Positions 8,162 to 17,693 are shown, counted from the first letter of the stretch. The stretch: DNA of 64,000 bases from Pseudoxanthomonas sp. X-1 (GCF_020042665.1 NZ_CP083376.1:2020001-2084000); one strand, 5' to 3'. A program made the numbers and translations. Notes: generated by a model not told the origin, from the sequence alone.

Positions 8162-10321
8162 TCACTCCGCCTTCGCGTCCAGTCCGCGCTTTTCGAGCAG
8201 AGGCTCGATCTGCGGCGCGTGCCCGGTGAAGTCGACGAACAGCTTCATCGCGTCCTGGCTGCCGCCCTGCGAGAGCAGCGTCTTGCGGAAGCGGTCGCCG
8301 TTGGCGCGGGTCAGGCCGCCATGCTGCTTGAACCACTGCTGGGTGTTCGCGTCCAGCACCTCGGACCAGATGTAGGCGTAGTAGCCGGCCGAGTAGCCGC
8401 CCATGATGTGGCTGAAGTAGGGCGTGCGGTAGCGCGGCGGCACCGGCGCGTAGGCGATGCCGTCGGCCGCCAGCGCCCTGGCTTCGAAGTCCACCACGCC
8501 GGACGCGGCCGGGACCTGGTCCTCGGTGATCTGGTGCCAGCGCTGGTCCAGCATCGCCGCGCCCAGGTACTCGGTGGTGGCGAACCCCTGGTTGAACTTG
8601 GCCGCGGCCACGACCTTGTCGAGCAGGGCCTGCGGCATCGGCGCGCCGGTCTGGTGGTGCTTGGCGTAGTGCCGCAGGATCGCCGGATCGTCGGCCCACA
8701 TCTCGTTGACCTGCGAGGGGAACTCGACGAAGTCGCGCGGCACGCTGGTGCCGGAGAAGTAGGGATACTTCACGTCGGAGAACATGCCATGCAGGGCATG
8801 GCCGAACTCGTGGAACGCGGTGGTGACTTCGTCCCAGGTCAGCAGCGTCGGCTGGCCCGCCGGCGGCTCGGGGATGTTGAGGTGGTTGGCCACCACCGGC
8901 TTGTCGCCGGTCAGCGCGGACTGCGACACGTAGGAATTCATCCACGCGCCGCCGCGCTTGGACGCGCGTGCGTACGGGTCGAAGATGAAGATCGCCAGCT
9001 GCGAGCCGTCGGCGTCGAACACGTCGTAGACGAAGGTGTCGGCGTGGTACTTGGGCAGGTCGTGGCGCTCCTTGAAGCTCAGGCCGAACTCCTGGTTGGC
9101 GGCGTAGAACACGCCGTTTTCCAGCACGTTGCGCATCTCCAGGTAGGGCTTGAGCTGGGACTCGTCGAACTCGTACTTGGCCTGGCGCACCTTCTCGCTG
9201 TAGAACGCCCAGTCCCAGGCTGCGAGTTCGAAGCTCGGCTTGCCGGCGGCCTTCTGCTCGGCGTCGATCATCGCCTGCAGGTCGGCCGCCTCGCGCTTGG
9301 CGTTGGCCACGGCGGCGGGAGCCAACTTGCCCAGCATCGCGTTGACGGCCTCGGGCGTCTTGGCGGTCTGGTTCTCCAGCGAATAGGCGGCGTAGTTGGG
9401 ATAGCCGAGCATCTTCGCCTTCTGCGCGCGCAGGGTCATGATCCGCGCGACGATGGCTGTGTTGTCGTAGGCGTTGCCGCGGCTGCCGCGGTTCACCGAG
9501 GCCTTGAACAGCCGCTCGCGCGTGGCGCGGTCGGTCAGATGGGTCAGCGGCGGCTGGCCGGTGGTGTTGAGCAGGGTCAGCACGTACTTGCCGGGCAGCT
9601 TGCGCGCCTTGGCTTCATCGGCCGCGGCGGCGATCTCCGCCGCGCTCAGGCCGTCGAGCTGCCTGGCATCGTCCAGCACCAGGGCCGAGTCGTTGACCTC
9701 GGCCAGCACGTTCTGGCTGAACTTGGTCGACAGGGTGGCCAGCTCGGCGTTCATCGCCTTCAGGCGCGTCTTGTCCGCGTCGGAGAGCTTGGCGCCGGCA
9801 CGCACGAAGTCGTTGTGGACCTTCTCGACCAGGCGCAGGCTCTGCGGATCCAGGCCCAGGCTGGCGCGGCGGTCGTAGACGGCCTGGATGCGCGCGAACA
9901 GCTTGCCGTCGAGGTTGATCGCATCGCGGTGGGCGGCGAACTTGCCGGCATAGTCGGCCTGCAGCTGCTTGCGCGTGTCGTTGGTGTCGGTGCCGACCAG
10001 ATTGAAGAACACCGAGGTCGCGCGATCCAGCAGCTGGCCGCTCTTCTCCAGCGCCACGAAGGTGTTGTCGAAGCTCGGCTTGGCCGGGTTGTCGGCGATC
10101 GCCGCGATCTCCTTGAGCTGCTGCGCCATGCCGGCATCGAAGGCCGGCGCGAAATCCGCGTCGGTGATCCTGTCGAACTGCGGATAGTGCAGGGGCAGCG
10201 GGCTCTGGACGAAGAACGGATTGCTGGCCTGGCTGGCGGCGGGCGTCGCGGAGGTCTGGGCGTGGGCGGGCATGGCGGTTCCAAGGGCGAGGGCGAGCGC
10301 CAGGGCGAGGCGATGGGTCAT
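8162..10321 (-). CDS. dcp: peptidyl-dipeptidase Dcp, M3 metallopeptidase, secreted form
   Basis: 719 residues. The N-terminus is a signal peptide (LALALALALG, cleavage near AHAQ). The zinc motif HEFGH is at residues 504-508, inside a typical M3 surround (TAFHEFGHALHGMF, then FVEFPSQVNEMW). By family it removes dipeptides from the C-terminus of oligopeptides, here most likely in the periplasm. The length fits Dcp rather than oligopeptidase A when the signal is counted. It is a single-gene unit. A GGAAG sequence precedes the start. Confidence 0.92.
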   Translation of the reverse strand: MTHRLALALALALGTAMPAHAQTSATPAASQASNPFFVQSPLPLHYPQFDRITDADFAPAFDAGMAQQLKEIAAIADNPAKPSFDNTFVALEKSGQLLDRATSVFFNLVGTDTNDTRKQLQADYAGKFAAHRDAINLDGKLFARIQAVYDRRASLGLDPQSLRLVEKVHNDFVRAGAKLSDADKTRLKAMNAELATLSTKFSQNVLAEVNDSALVLDDARQLDGLSAAEIAAAADEAKARKLPGKYVLTLLNTTGQPPLTHLTDRATRERLFKASVNRGSRGNAYDNTAIVARIMTLRAQKAKMLGYPNYAAYSLENQTAKTPEAVNAMLGKLAPAAVANAKREAADLQAMIDAEQKAAGKPSFELAAWDWAFYSEKVRQAKYEFDESQLKPYLEMRNVLENGVFYAANQEFGLSFKERHDLPKYHADTFVYDVFDADGSQLAIFIFDPYARASKRGGAWMNSYVSQSALTGDKPVVANHLNIPEPPAGQPTLLTWDEVTTAFHEFGHALHGMFSDVKYPYFSGTSVPRDFVEFPSQVNEMWADDPAILRHYAKHHQTGAPMPQALLDKVVAAAKFNQGFATTEYLGAAMLDQRWHQITEDQVPAASGVVDFEARALAADGIAYAPVPPRYRTPYFSHIMGGYSAGYYAYIWSEVLDANTQQWFKQHGGLTRANGDRFRKTLLSQGGSQDAMKLFVDFTGHAPQIEPLLEKRGLDAKAE

Positions 10322-10531
10322 GGGCTTCCGGATCGAGGTGGTGGAGATCGACCACCGAGGCTAACCGCGCCATCGCGCACCAGCCCATGACGGAAGGCAT
10401 GTCATGACGCAATCGTCAGCCGCAACCGGCCATCCGAGGTGCCTCAAATTTGTGACGTAACGCACATAACACTAGGTGCACATCGCCGGTGTGCCTATCA
10501 TGGCGCCGCCAGGGAGAAACGGAGGGTGGGC

Positions 10532-11014
10532 ATGCGGGGGGTTTTCGAATACACGGCGCTGGACATCAATGGCCATGCGCAGCCGCTGGCCGACTGGGCC
10601 GGCTCGGTCCTGCTGATCGTCAACGTCGCTTCCAGGTGCGGGTTCACTCCCCAGTACGGCGGGCTGGAGCTGCTGTGGCAGCAGTACCGCGATCGCGGGC
10701 TGGTGGTGTTGGGCTTCCCCTGCGACCAGTTCGGCCACCAGGAGCCGGGCGACGAGGCGCAGATCCGCGACTTCTGCAGCCTCAACTACGCGGTGACCTT
10801 CCCGATGTTCGCCAAGGTCGAGGTCAACGGCCCCAATGCGCATCCGCTGTGGCAGCGGCTCAAGCACGACCGGCCCGGTGTGCTGGGCACCGAGCGCATC
10901 AAGTGGAACTTCACCAAGTTCCTGGTCGGCCGCAATGGCCAGGTCCTGCGCCGCTACGGGTCGCGCAACACGCCTGCGTCGTTGGCGCGGGACATCGAGG
11001 ATGCGCTGGGCTGA
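10532..11014 (+). CDS. glutathione peroxidase family protein (Cys type)
   Basis: 160 residues. The start was placed at the ATG behind GGAGGGTGG. The catalytic Cys36 is in NVASRCGFTPQY, where vertebrate enzymes have selenocysteine. FPCDQFGHQEPG and IKWNFTKFLV supply the Gln, Trp and Asn of the tetrad. It reduces hydroperoxides; many bacterial members of this group prefer thioredoxin to glutathione. No signal peptide. Divergent from dcp across a 210-bp spacer that must hold both promoters. Confidence 0.93.
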   Translation: MRGVFEYTALDINGHAQPLADWAGSVLLIVNVASRCGFTPQYGGLELLWQQYRDRGLVVLGFPCDQFGHQEPGDEAQIRDFCSLNYAVTFPMFAKVEVNGPNAHPLWQRLKHDRPGVLGTERIKWNFTKFLVGRNGQVLRRYGSRNTPASLARDIEDALG

Positions 11015-11034
11015 GCGCGATCCCTGCCGGCTGT

Positions 11035-11103
11035 TGTGGGAGCCGCCATGGCGGCGATGGGCTTTACCGGTAGAGCCCCATCGCCGCCATGGCGGCTCCC
11101 ACA
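11035..11103. repeat. REP-type repeat pair, GTGGGAGCC family
   Basis: Two inverted arms of 29 bp (11035-11063 and 11075-11103) match at 27 positions. Each contains the nested palindrome GCCGCCATGGCGGC. A further half copy (AGCTCCCACA) follows directly. The same family recurs at 29486-29553, 31740-31767 and 54755-54985. Here it separates the glutathione peroxidase gene from fpr and could act as a bidirectional transcript end. Confidence 0.85.
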
Positions 11104-11145
11104 GGGGAAGCTCCCACAAGGAGGAGGTCCCACCGGGCTGGCCGG

Positions 11146-11925
11146 CTACTTCTCGACGAAGGCGCGTTCGAACACGTAGTGCCCGGCGCTGCCGATGCGC
11201 GGCGAGGCCTCGAAGCCGCGGCTGTCCAGCAGCGCGCGCAGGTCGGCCAGCATCTGCGGGCTGCCGCAGATCATGAAGCGATCGCGCGCCGGATCGATCG
11301 GCGGCAGGCCCAGCGTCTCGGCCATGCGGCCGCTGCCCAGCAGCTCGGTCAGCCGGCCCTGGTTGCGGAACGGCTCGCGCGTCACCGCCGGGTAGTACAG
11401 CAGCCGCTCGCGCAGCAGCTCGCCCAGGAGCTCGTGCTGCGGCAGCTCGCGCTCGAAGTAGTCGCGGTAGGCCAGGTCCTGCTCGTAGCGCACGCCGTGG
11501 GTGAGGATCACCTTGTCGAAGCGCTCGTAGGTCTCCGGGTCCTTGACGATGCTCAGCCACGGCGCCATGCCGGTGCCGGTGCCCAGCAGGTACAGGTGGC
11601 GGCCGGGATGCAGGTCGGAGATCAGCAGGGTGCCGGTGGGCTTGCGCCCGACCAGCACGCTGTCGCCCGGCCGGATGTGCTGCAGGCGCGAGGTCAGCGG
11701 GCCATTGGGGACCTTGATGCTGAAGAACTCCAGCTGTTCCTCCCAGTTGGCGCTGGCGATGGAGTAGGCGCGCAGCAGCGGGCGGGTCTCGCCCTCCAGG
11801 CCGATCATCACGAACTGGCCGTTCTCGAAGCGGAAGGCCTCGCTGCGGGTGGTGGTGAAGCTGAAGTAGTCGTCGGTCCAGTGACGGACCTCAAGCACCG
11901 TTTCGGCGCCGTAAGCGGAAGACAT
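11146..11925 (-). CDS. fpr: ferredoxin--NADP+ reductase
   Basis: 259 residues, the usual length of the bacterial subclass. FAD-binding motif RAYSIAS, NADP-binding GTGTGMAPWLS, FMICGSPQML near the C-terminus, and the family ending VFERAFVEK. It moves electrons between NADPH and ferredoxin or flavodoxin and in many bacteria supports iron-sulfur repair, haem breakdown and oxidative-stress defence. A probable Fur box upstream (11979-11995) suggests iron control. Monocistronic by layout. Confidence 0.93.
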   Translation of the reverse strand: MSSAYGAETVLEVRHWTDDYFSFTTTRSEAFRFENGQFVMIGLEGETRPLLRAYSIASANWEEQLEFFSIKVPNGPLTSRLQHIRPGDSVLVGRKPTGTLLISDLHPGRHLYLLGTGTGMAPWLSIVKDPETYERFDKVILTHGVRYEQDLAYRDYFERELPQHELLGELLRERLLYYPAVTREPFRNQGRLTELLGSGRMAETLGLPPIDPARDRFMICGSPQMLADLRALLDSRGFEASPRIGSAGHYVFERAFVEK

Positions 11926-11963
11926 GGGCGGATCGTGTTGGGCAGGGGGGAGGAGCGCGTTCC

Positions 11964-11995
11964 AGTATAGCCGCGAAGATGAGATTGGTTCTCAT
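11964..11995 (-). promoter_or_regulatory. fpr promoter with probable Fur box
   Basis: ATGAGATTGGTTCTCAT (11979-11995) is a palindrome with perfect 6-bp arms. It agrees with the 7-1-7 Fur consensus TGANAATNATTNTCA at 10 of 12 fixed positions. On the minus strand the -10 hexamer TATACT (11969-11964) follows 9 bases later, so the box covers the -35 region of fpr. Confidence 0.6.
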
Positions 11996-12062
11996 ATCGC
12001 GGCCATGTGGGCCGAGGGGCTCGACCCGCGAAACGCGCCGGATCGCGCGTTCGCGGGCTGGC

Positions 12063-13622
12063 TCAGCCCTGGCCGCCGCCGCGCGGGCCACGGCCCCGCG
12101 GCGCGCCGCCGGGCCGGCCGCCCGGGCCGCGGTTGCCGCCCGGACGCGGACCATTGCCGCCCGGGCGGTTGCCGCCGCCGGGGCGACCGCCCGGACGGGC
12201 CTGGCGCTGGCCATAGGGATGATGGCTGCCGGGCGTGGCGTGATCGGAGGGGAAGCTGGGCGCGTTGCCCGGATGCCCGTACGGCTTGGCCTTGCGCTGC
12301 TGGCCCTGGCCGGCGCCCTGGCCGCGCGGACCGCGCTCGTCGCCGAAGCCGCCGCCATAGGGGCTGTTGCCGCCGCCACCGCCCGGACCGCGGCGCTGGC
12401 CGCCGGCCGGCTTGCCGCCGAAGGGCTTCTTCGGGCCGGCGTTGCGGTGACCGCTGGGACCGGTGTCCACGCCGTCGGGCACGTACCAGCTGCGGAACGC
12501 GGCCGGGTTGCCTTCCGGCAGCGGCTTGGGGCCCTTCTCCTTGCGCTGCTTGAACGGCTTCTGCGACTGCTTGGCCGCCGCTTCGCCGCTGACGGTCAGC
12601 CCGCCCTTGAAGCCGCCGCCCTTGCCGCGGCCACGGCCGCGGTCCTCGCGCACGTGGTCGAAGCGGCGCAGCTCGCGGCCCTCGTCGGCGGTGCTGTGGC
12701 CGTTGACGTAGGCATTGCCGGCGCCGCGGGCATTGATCTGCAGCGTGGCCTTGGCCGCCTTGCGCTGGCCGATCACCGGCTGCAGGGTCAGCGCGGCCGG
12801 GGCGCCGTCCTCCAGGCCCAGCTGCTTGCGCAGCGCCTGGACCTGGGCGTCGGGCAGCTCCTGCGACTGGCCGCGCAGCAGCGGCTGCGGCAGTTCGATG
12901 GCGCCGTAGCGGATGCGCTTGAGGCGGCTGACCTGGCAACCCTGCGATTCCCACAGGCGGCGCACCTCGCGGTTGCGGCCCTCGCTCAGGGTCACGCGGT
13001 ACCAGTCGTGCGAGTCGGTGCCGCCGATGCGCTCGATCTCGTCGAACTTGGCCGGGCCGTCCTCCAGCGCCACGCCGCGGCGCAGGCGATCGACCAGGTT
13101 GTCCGGCACGGTGTCCTGGCCTTCCGGGGCGCGCACGCGCACCACGTACTCGCGGCTGACCTCGAAGGAGGGGTGCATCATCGCGTTGGCCAGCTCGCCG
13201 TCGGTGGTCAGCAGCAGCAGGCCGGTGGTGTTGATGTCCAGGCGGCCGATGGCGATCCAGCGCGCGCCCTTGAGCGCGGGCAGGGACTCGAACACGGTCG
13301 GGCGGCCCTCGGGATCCTCGCGCGTGGTCACCTCGCCCTCGGGCTTGTTGTAGATCAGCACGCGGGTCGGCTCGGTCAGCGCGCTGGCCACGAAGCTGCG
13401 GCCGTCCAGCTCGACGCGGTCGCCGCTGCCGATGGACATGCCGATCTGCGCGGTCTGGCCGTTGACCTTGACCAGGCCATCGGCGATGCGCTGCTCCAGC
13501 GCGCGGCGCGAGCCCAGGCCGGCCTGGGCCAGCACCTTGTGCAGGCGCTCCTCCAGGCGGACCTCGGGGGCTGCGGCGGCGTCGCGCTTCAGCGAGAGCT
13601 TGCTGCGGGGGGTGTCACTCAT
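12063..13622 (-). CDS. rluB: 23S rRNA pseudouridine(2605) synthase RluB with long disordered tail
   Basis: 519 residues from the ATG at 13622. The start overlaps the scpB stop by 8 bases and avoids a long artificial extension. An S4 RNA-binding domain (about 24-75) precedes the catalytic domain with GRLDINTTG, where Asp129 is the nucleophile. E. coli RluB has about 290 residues. Here roughly the last 250 residues are a Gly/Arg/Pro/Gln-rich tail with RGRGKGGG and GGGGG runs and RG repeats, probably an RNA-binding disordered region. Third gene of scpA-scpB-rluB, a common order. The tail DNA is among the most GC-rich in the window. Confidence 0.93.
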   Translation of the reverse strand: MSDTPRSKLSLKRDAAAAPEVRLEERLHKVLAQAGLGSRRALEQRIADGLVKVNGQTAQIGMSIGSGDRVELDGRSFVASALTEPTRVLIYNKPEGEVTTREDPEGRPTVFESLPALKGARWIAIGRLDINTTGLLLLTTDGELANAMMHPSFEVSREYVVRVRAPEGQDTVPDNLVDRLRRGVALEDGPAKFDEIERIGGTDSHDWYRVTLSEGRNREVRRLWESQGCQVSRLKRIRYGAIELPQPLLRGQSQELPDAQVQALRKQLGLEDGAPAALTLQPVIGQRKAAKATLQINARGAGNAYVNGHSTADEGRELRRFDHVREDRGRGRGKGGGFKGGLTVSGEAAAKQSQKPFKQRKEKGPKPLPEGNPAAFRSWYVPDGVDTGPSGHRNAGPKKPFGGKPAGGQRRGPGGGGGNSPYGGGFGDERGPRGQGAGQGQQRKAKPYGHPGNAPSFPSDHATPGSHHPYGQRQARPGGRPGGGNRPGGNGPRPGGNRGPGGRPGGAPRGRGPRGGGQG

Positions 13623-14544
13623 GTTTGTGCTCCGACGAGACCGCATCGGCGTCGTCTTCTTGGTGGGTGGTGGAAGCCGACGCGTCCGTCTGCGGTGCGT
13701 CGGTGGGGTCGGCCGCGTCCACGGGGGGCGCGTCGAGGTCGGGGGCGTCCTGCGTGGCCGGCGGCGAAGTGCCGTCGTCGGTCTCCGGCGCGTCCTGCGC
13801 AGGCGTGGAATCGTGGGAGGCCGGCTGTTCGCCGTCGTCGTCGCCGGTGGCGGCGTCATCGGCCGGCGCGGCCTCCGCATCCGCATCCGCGTCGGGCTGG
13901 CCCTCGGCGGCGGCGCGCGCCGGCAGCGGGGCGCCGGGCAGCGGCAGCTGCGGGTCGAGCTCGGCGATGTCCTTCAGCTCGGACAGCGGCGGCAGTTCGT
14001 CCAGGCGCTTGAGCCCGAAGTAGTCCAGGAACGCGCGGGTGGTGCCGAACAGCGCCGGCCTGCCCGGCACGTCGCGGTGGCCGACCACGCGGATCCACTC
14101 GCGCTCCTCGAGCGCCTGGATGATGTTGCTGCTGACCGCCACACCGCGCACCTGCTCGATCTCGCCGCGGGTGATGGGCTGGCGGTAGGCGATCAGCGCC
14201 AGGGTCTCCAGGGTGGCGCGGGTGTAGCGGGTCTTGCGCTCGGTCCACATGCGGCTGACCCAGGCATGCACGTCCTGCTTGACCTGGTAGCGCCAGCCGC
14301 TGGCGACCTCGACCAGCTCCACGCCGCGCTCGGCGCAGGCCCGCGCGAGCTGTTCCAGCGCCAGGTCCAGGCTGCCTTCCGGCGCCGGGCGGTCCTCCGG
14401 GAACAGCTCGGCCAGCTGCGCCAGGCTCATCGGCTGGGCCGAGGCCAGCAGCGCGGCCTCGACGATGCGGTTGATCAGGCCCTGGTCCGCCTGGGCGACC
14501 GGTGCGGCCGCGGTCTCGGTATCGAAAGCGTCGTCTTCGTGCAT
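13615..14544 (-). CDS. scpB: segregation and condensation protein ScpB
   Basis: 309 residues. The two winged-helix domains cover about residues 20-195: LINRIVEAALLASAQPMSLA, then LETLALIAYRQPITRGEIEQ and GRPALFGTTRAFLDYFGL. A C-terminal acidic Asp/Ala/Pro-rich tail of over 100 residues is unusual compared with ordinary ScpB of about 190 residues. ScpB dimers bind ScpA, which closes the SMC ring; smc itself is about 25 kb away in this window. The gene lies 53 bp after scpA and overlaps rluB. Confidence 0.95.
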   Translation of the reverse strand: MHEDDAFDTETAAAPVAQADQGLINRIVEAALLASAQPMSLAQLAELFPEDRPAPEGSLDLALEQLARACAERGVELVEVASGWRYQVKQDVHAWVSRMWTERKTRYTRATLETLALIAYRQPITRGEIEQVRGVAVSSNIIQALEEREWIRVVGHRDVPGRPALFGTTRAFLDYFGLKRLDELPPLSELKDIAELDPQLPLPGAPLPARAAAEGQPDADADAEAAPADDAATGDDDGEQPASHDSTPAQDAPETDDGTSPPATQDAPDLDAPPVDAADPTDAPQTDASASTTHQEDDADAVSSEHKHE

Positions 14545-14597
14545 GCGAGGGTCTTGGCCGCGCCGTCAGCGCGTGCGGGGGGTGGTGGCCGGCGCGC

Positions 14598-15503
14598 TCA
14601 TGCGTCGTTGGCCGCGTCGGTGTCGTCGAACTCGCTGGAGAACTGCAGCGGCTCGTTGGTGTTGTTCAGCGCCAGGGACTTGATGTAGATCGGCGCCAGC
14701 GGCGCCTCCTGGACGATGTCCAGCAGCTGCTCCTTGGCCAGTTCCAGCATCGCCAGGAAGGTCACCAGCACGCCGAGCCGGCCCTCGGCCACGGTGAACA
14801 TGGCCTCGAAGCGGTGGAACTTGCCGTCCTCCAGCCGCGAGAGCACCTCGCCCATGCGCTGGCGCACGCTCAGCGCCTCGCGCTTGATCGCGTGGCCGGA
14901 GAACAGCTCGGCGCGCTTGAGCACATCGTGCAGCGCCAGCAGCATCTCCTTCAGGTCCACTTCCGGCGGCACCTTGATGGCGGTGCGGTCCGGGACATGG
15001 GCGTGGGCCACGGCGGTGTCGCGGTCCTGGCGGGGCAGGGCGTCGATGTCCTCGGCGGCCTGCTTGAAGCGCTCGTACTCCTGCAGGCGGCGCACCAGGT
15101 CGGCGCGCGGGTCGCCTTCCTCGCCGTCCTCGGCCTGCGGCCGCGGCAGCAGCATGCGCGACTTGATCTCGGCCAGGATCGCGGCCATCACCAGGTACTC
15201 GGCCGCCAGTTCGAACCGCAGCTCCTGCATGACGTTGATGTAATCCACGTACTGGCGGGTGATCTCCAGCACCGGGATGTCCAGGATGTCCAGGTTCTGC
15301 CGGCGGATCAGGTACAGCAGCAGGTCCAGCGGGCCTTCGAACGCATCGAGGATCACCTCCAGCGCGTCCGGCGGGATGTACAGGTCCTGCGGGATCTGCA
15401 GCACCGGCTGGCCATGCACCATCGCCAGCGGCATCTCGTGCTGCTGCGGGTTGTGCGGCTTGTCGGTGGAAGCGGTCGCGTCGGGCGCGGATTGCGATGT
15501 CAT
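14598..15503 (-). CDS. scpA: segregation and condensation protein ScpA (kleisin)
   Basis: 301 residues. The kleisin N-terminal motif [19 protein letters not shown] is present, followed by [19 protein letters not shown] and a C-terminal winged helix ([17 protein letters not shown]). It bridges the two SMC heads and recruits ScpB, serving chromosome condensation and partition. First gene of the minus-strand operon scpA-scpB-rluB. Confidence 0.95.
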   Translation of the reverse strand: MTSQSAPDATASTDKPHNPQQHEMPLAMVHGQPVLQIPQDLYIPPDALEVILDAFEGPLDLLLYLIRRQNLDILDIPVLEITRQYVDYINVMQELRFELAAEYLVMAAILAEIKSRMLLPRPQAEDGEEGDPRADLVRRLQEYERFKQAAEDIDALPRQDRDTAVAHAHVPDRTAIKVPPEVDLKEMLLALHDVLKRAELFSGHAIKREALSVRQRMGEVLSRLEDGKFHRFEAMFTVAEGRLGVLVTFLAMLELAKEQLLDIVQEAPLAPIYIKSLALNNTNEPLQFSSEFDDTDAANDA

Positions 15504-15912
15504 CGAAGGTCGAAAGCGGGTCGCGTCAACACTGCGGTCCGGACCGGATGGCGTGGGGGAACGCCACGGCCGGCCCTGCGATTGCCAGGGGGCACGCGCT
15601 TCCCGCGAGGGGACGCGCCGGGGTACTGCAGGTGGTCAAGCCTTGCGTGGGCCATCACGGCGCGCACGTAAGCCAATGCGGCACGCGCCTGTGGGGAGGG
15701 CGGCGGGCAACGGGAGACAAGGTGGTCTGGCTTTCAGGACGCGCTTGGCAGCGGTGTGGGTCGCGGACAGGTCCAAGGGAGCCTGGGCGATGGCCGCTGC
15801 GGGTCGTGCCGTGCCAATCGGGTTCAAAGAGTACGGTCTGGCCGCGCGCCTGTCCAGCGCGGCAATCATCCGTACAATCGGGCGCCCTCCCAAGCCCAGC
15901 GGTTCTCACGCC
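15504..15912. other. intergenic region with divergent promoters
   Basis: About 410 bp between scpA (leftward) and yciI (rightward). A TACAAT hexamer at 15873-15878 could be the -10 of yciI; no good -35 accompanies it. No convincing coding frame and no known RNA gene was seen. Confidence 0.5.
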
Positions 15913-16212
15913 ATGTGGTACGCCATCGAAGGTCACGACGTCCCCGATTCCCTGCCGCTGCGCCAGCCGGCGCGCCCGGCGCATCTGGCGCGTCTGCAGG
16001 CCCTGCTCGATGCCGGCCGGCTGCTGGTCTGTGGCCCGTGCCCGGCGATCGATTCGCCCGACCCGGGCCCGGCCGGCTTCAGCGGCAGCATCGTGATCGC
16101 GCAGTTCGACTCGCTGGAGGACGCACGCGCCTGGGCCGTCGCCGATCCGTACGCGCTCGCCGGCGTCTATGCGCGGGTGGACGTGCGACCGTTCCTGAAG
16201 GCGTTGCCATGA
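15913..16212 (+). CDS. YciI-family protein
   Basis: 99 residues beginning [13 protein letters not shown]. The segment [22 protein letters not shown], in two parts, and [20 protein letters not shown] are standard for the YCII ferredoxin-like fold. These small proteins form dimers with a putative active site; their reaction is generally unknown. The stop overlaps the bolA start (ATGA), so the two are co-translated. The yciI-bolA pair beside scpA is a common xanthomonad arrangement. Confidence 0.9.
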   Translation: MWYAIEGHDVPDSLPLRQPARPAHLARLQALLDAGRLLVCGPCPAIDSPDPGPAGFSGSIVIAQFDSLEDARAWAVADPYALAGVYARVDVRPFLKALP

Positions 16213-16496
16213 GTGGAGCGACGACCCGGATCGAGCGCATCCGCCAGGCGCTGGACGCCGGCCTGGCGCCGACGCTGCTGGAGCTGGAGGACGAGAGTCA
16301 CCGTCATGCGGGTCACGCCGGCGCGCGCGACGGGCGCGGGCACTACAGGGTGCGCGTCGTCAGCGAGGCCTTCGCCGGCAAGCTGCCGCTGGCGCGGCAC
16401 CGGCTGGTGTATGCCGCACTGGGCCCGATGATGCAGACCGACATCCACGCCATGAGCATCATCGCCCAGACCCCGGGCGAGGCGGCCCGCGCCTGA
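16209..16496 (+). CDS. BolA family protein
   Basis: 95 residues. BolA features are [17 protein letters not shown] and [23 protein letters not shown], then [12 protein letters not shown] at the C-terminus. The His-rich turn is the region that binds a 2Fe-2S cluster with a monothiol glutaredoxin. The family works in iron-sulfur trafficking and stress-related shape control. Start ATG overlaps the yciI stop by four bases. Confidence 0.92.
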   Translation: MSGATTRIERIRQALDAGLAPTLLELEDESHRHAGHAGARDGRGHYRVRVVSEAFAGKLPLARHRLVYAALGPMMQTDIHAMSIIAQTPGEAARA

Positions 16497-16615
16497 GCCG
16501 GCCGGATGCACCGGCCTGGCGGGGCGCCGCGCGGAGTCCGCAGGGGCGGGGTTTCGCGGGCTTTTGATGCGTCATCGCCCTAGCATCGGCCGAACGTCGC
16601 ATTTACCACGCGGCT

Positions 16616-16629
16616 TGGAACCGATTACA
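16616..16629. promoter_or_regulatory. putative LacI-family operator before lacI (autoregulation)
   Basis: TGGAACCGATTACA matches the perfect palindrome TGTAAACGTTTACA found at 20889 in 11 of 14 positions, including the central CG and the TTACA half. It lies 39 bp before the repressor start codon. Confidence 0.5.
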
Positions 16630-16668
16630 GTCCGGGCTCGAACACGTCAGGCAGATCGCGGAGGGCGG

Positions 16669-17691
16669 ATGTCGCGAAGCGGAACCATCACCATCCGGGA
16701 TGTGGCGCGCGAGGCGCAGGTCTCGGTGGCGACCGTCTCGCGGGCCCTCAATGGCCACGCCAACGTCGCCGCGGAGGTGCGCAAGCTGGTCCTGGAGACC
16801 GCCCGGCGCCTGCGCTACCAGCCGCACGCGGCCGCGCGCAGCCTGAGCAGCCGCAGCACCCAGACCATCGGCGTGGTCCTGCCGGACCTGTACGGCGACT
16901 TCTTCTCCGAACTGATCCGCGGCATCGATGGCGTGGCGCGCGAGCATCGCCGCCATCTGCTGGTGTCCAGCTACCACGGCGCGCAGGAGGCCCAGGGTGC
17001 GGCGTTGCGCGCGATGCGCGGGCGCGTGGATGGACTGCTGGTGCTCTCGCCTTATGCCGACCAGCCGGGCTTCCTCACCGACAACCTGCCCGACGGCCTG
17101 CCGGTGGTGCTGATCAACACCCAGCTGCCCGAAGGCGACTATCCGGTCCTGAACATCGACAACCACGGCGGCGCGGTGACGATGATGCGCCACCTGGTGG
17201 CCAGCGGTCGCCGGCGCATCGCCTTCATTGCCGGGCCCGAAGGCAACTTCGACGCGGCCCAGCGCCTGCGCGGCTATCGCGACGCGCTGGCCGAACTGCT
17301 GCCCGGCGTGCCCGAACAGGTGCTGCCGGGGCGTTTCGACGAGGCCTCGGGAATGGAAGCCGGCACCGCGCTGCTGGCCGCCGAGCACAGGCCCGATGCG
17401 GTCTTCGCCGCCAACGACACGATGGCGCTGGGCTGTCTGTTCGCCTTCAACCAGGCCGGCCTGCGGGTGCCGCGGGACATCGCCCTGGCCGGCTTCGACG
17501 ACGTGCCGGTGGCGCGCTTCGTCCATCCCCCTCTGACCACCATGCGCATCAGCATCGCCGAACTGGGCGCCAACGCCCTGCGGCGGCTGCTCCAGGACAT
17601 CCAGGCAAAGGCGCCGCTGGCGCTGCCCGATCCACCACCCCTGATCCCCGAACTGGTCGTGCGCGCATCCGCACCGGCCGGACAGGGGTAA
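16669..17691 (+). CDS. LacI-family transcriptional regulator
   Basis: 340 residues. The ATG at 16669 follows GGAGGGCGG; an upstream in-frame ATG at 16564 lacks such a site. The helix-turn-helix and hinge (ITIRDVAREAQVSVATVSRA, then YQPHAAARSLSSRSTQTIGV) are classic for LacI/GalR. The ligand domain is of the ribose-binding type (FAANDTMALGCLFAFNQAG, then DIALAGFDDVPVARFVHPPL). It stands directly before a TonB receptor and a glucanase-ABC operon, so a sugar or oligosaccharide is the likely inducer. Matching palindromes at 16616, 20889 and 37906 define a putative local regulon. The actual ligand is unknown. Confidence 0.92.
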   Translation: MSRSGTITIRDVAREAQVSVATVSRALNGHANVAAEVRKLVLETARRLRYQPHAAARSLSSRSTQTIGVVLPDLYGDFFSELIRGIDGVAREHRRHLLVSSYHGAQEAQGAALRAMRGRVDGLLVLSPYADQPGFLTDNLPDGLPVVLINTQLPEGDYPVLNIDNHGGAVTMMRHLVASGRRRIAFIAGPEGNFDAAQRLRGYRDALAELLPGVPEQVLPGRFDEASGMEAGTALLAAEHRPDAVFAANDTMALGCLFAFNQAGLRVPRDIALAGFDDVPVARFVHPPLTTMRISIAELGANALRRLLQDIQAKAPLALPDPPPLIPELVVRASAPAGQG

Positions 17692-17693
17692 TT

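Noticed and set aside
7964..10390. 808-residue plus-strand frame opposite dcp
   Set aside because: Antisense shadow of the HEFGH metallopeptidase; composition is Val/Gly/Arg/Leu-rich without motifs.
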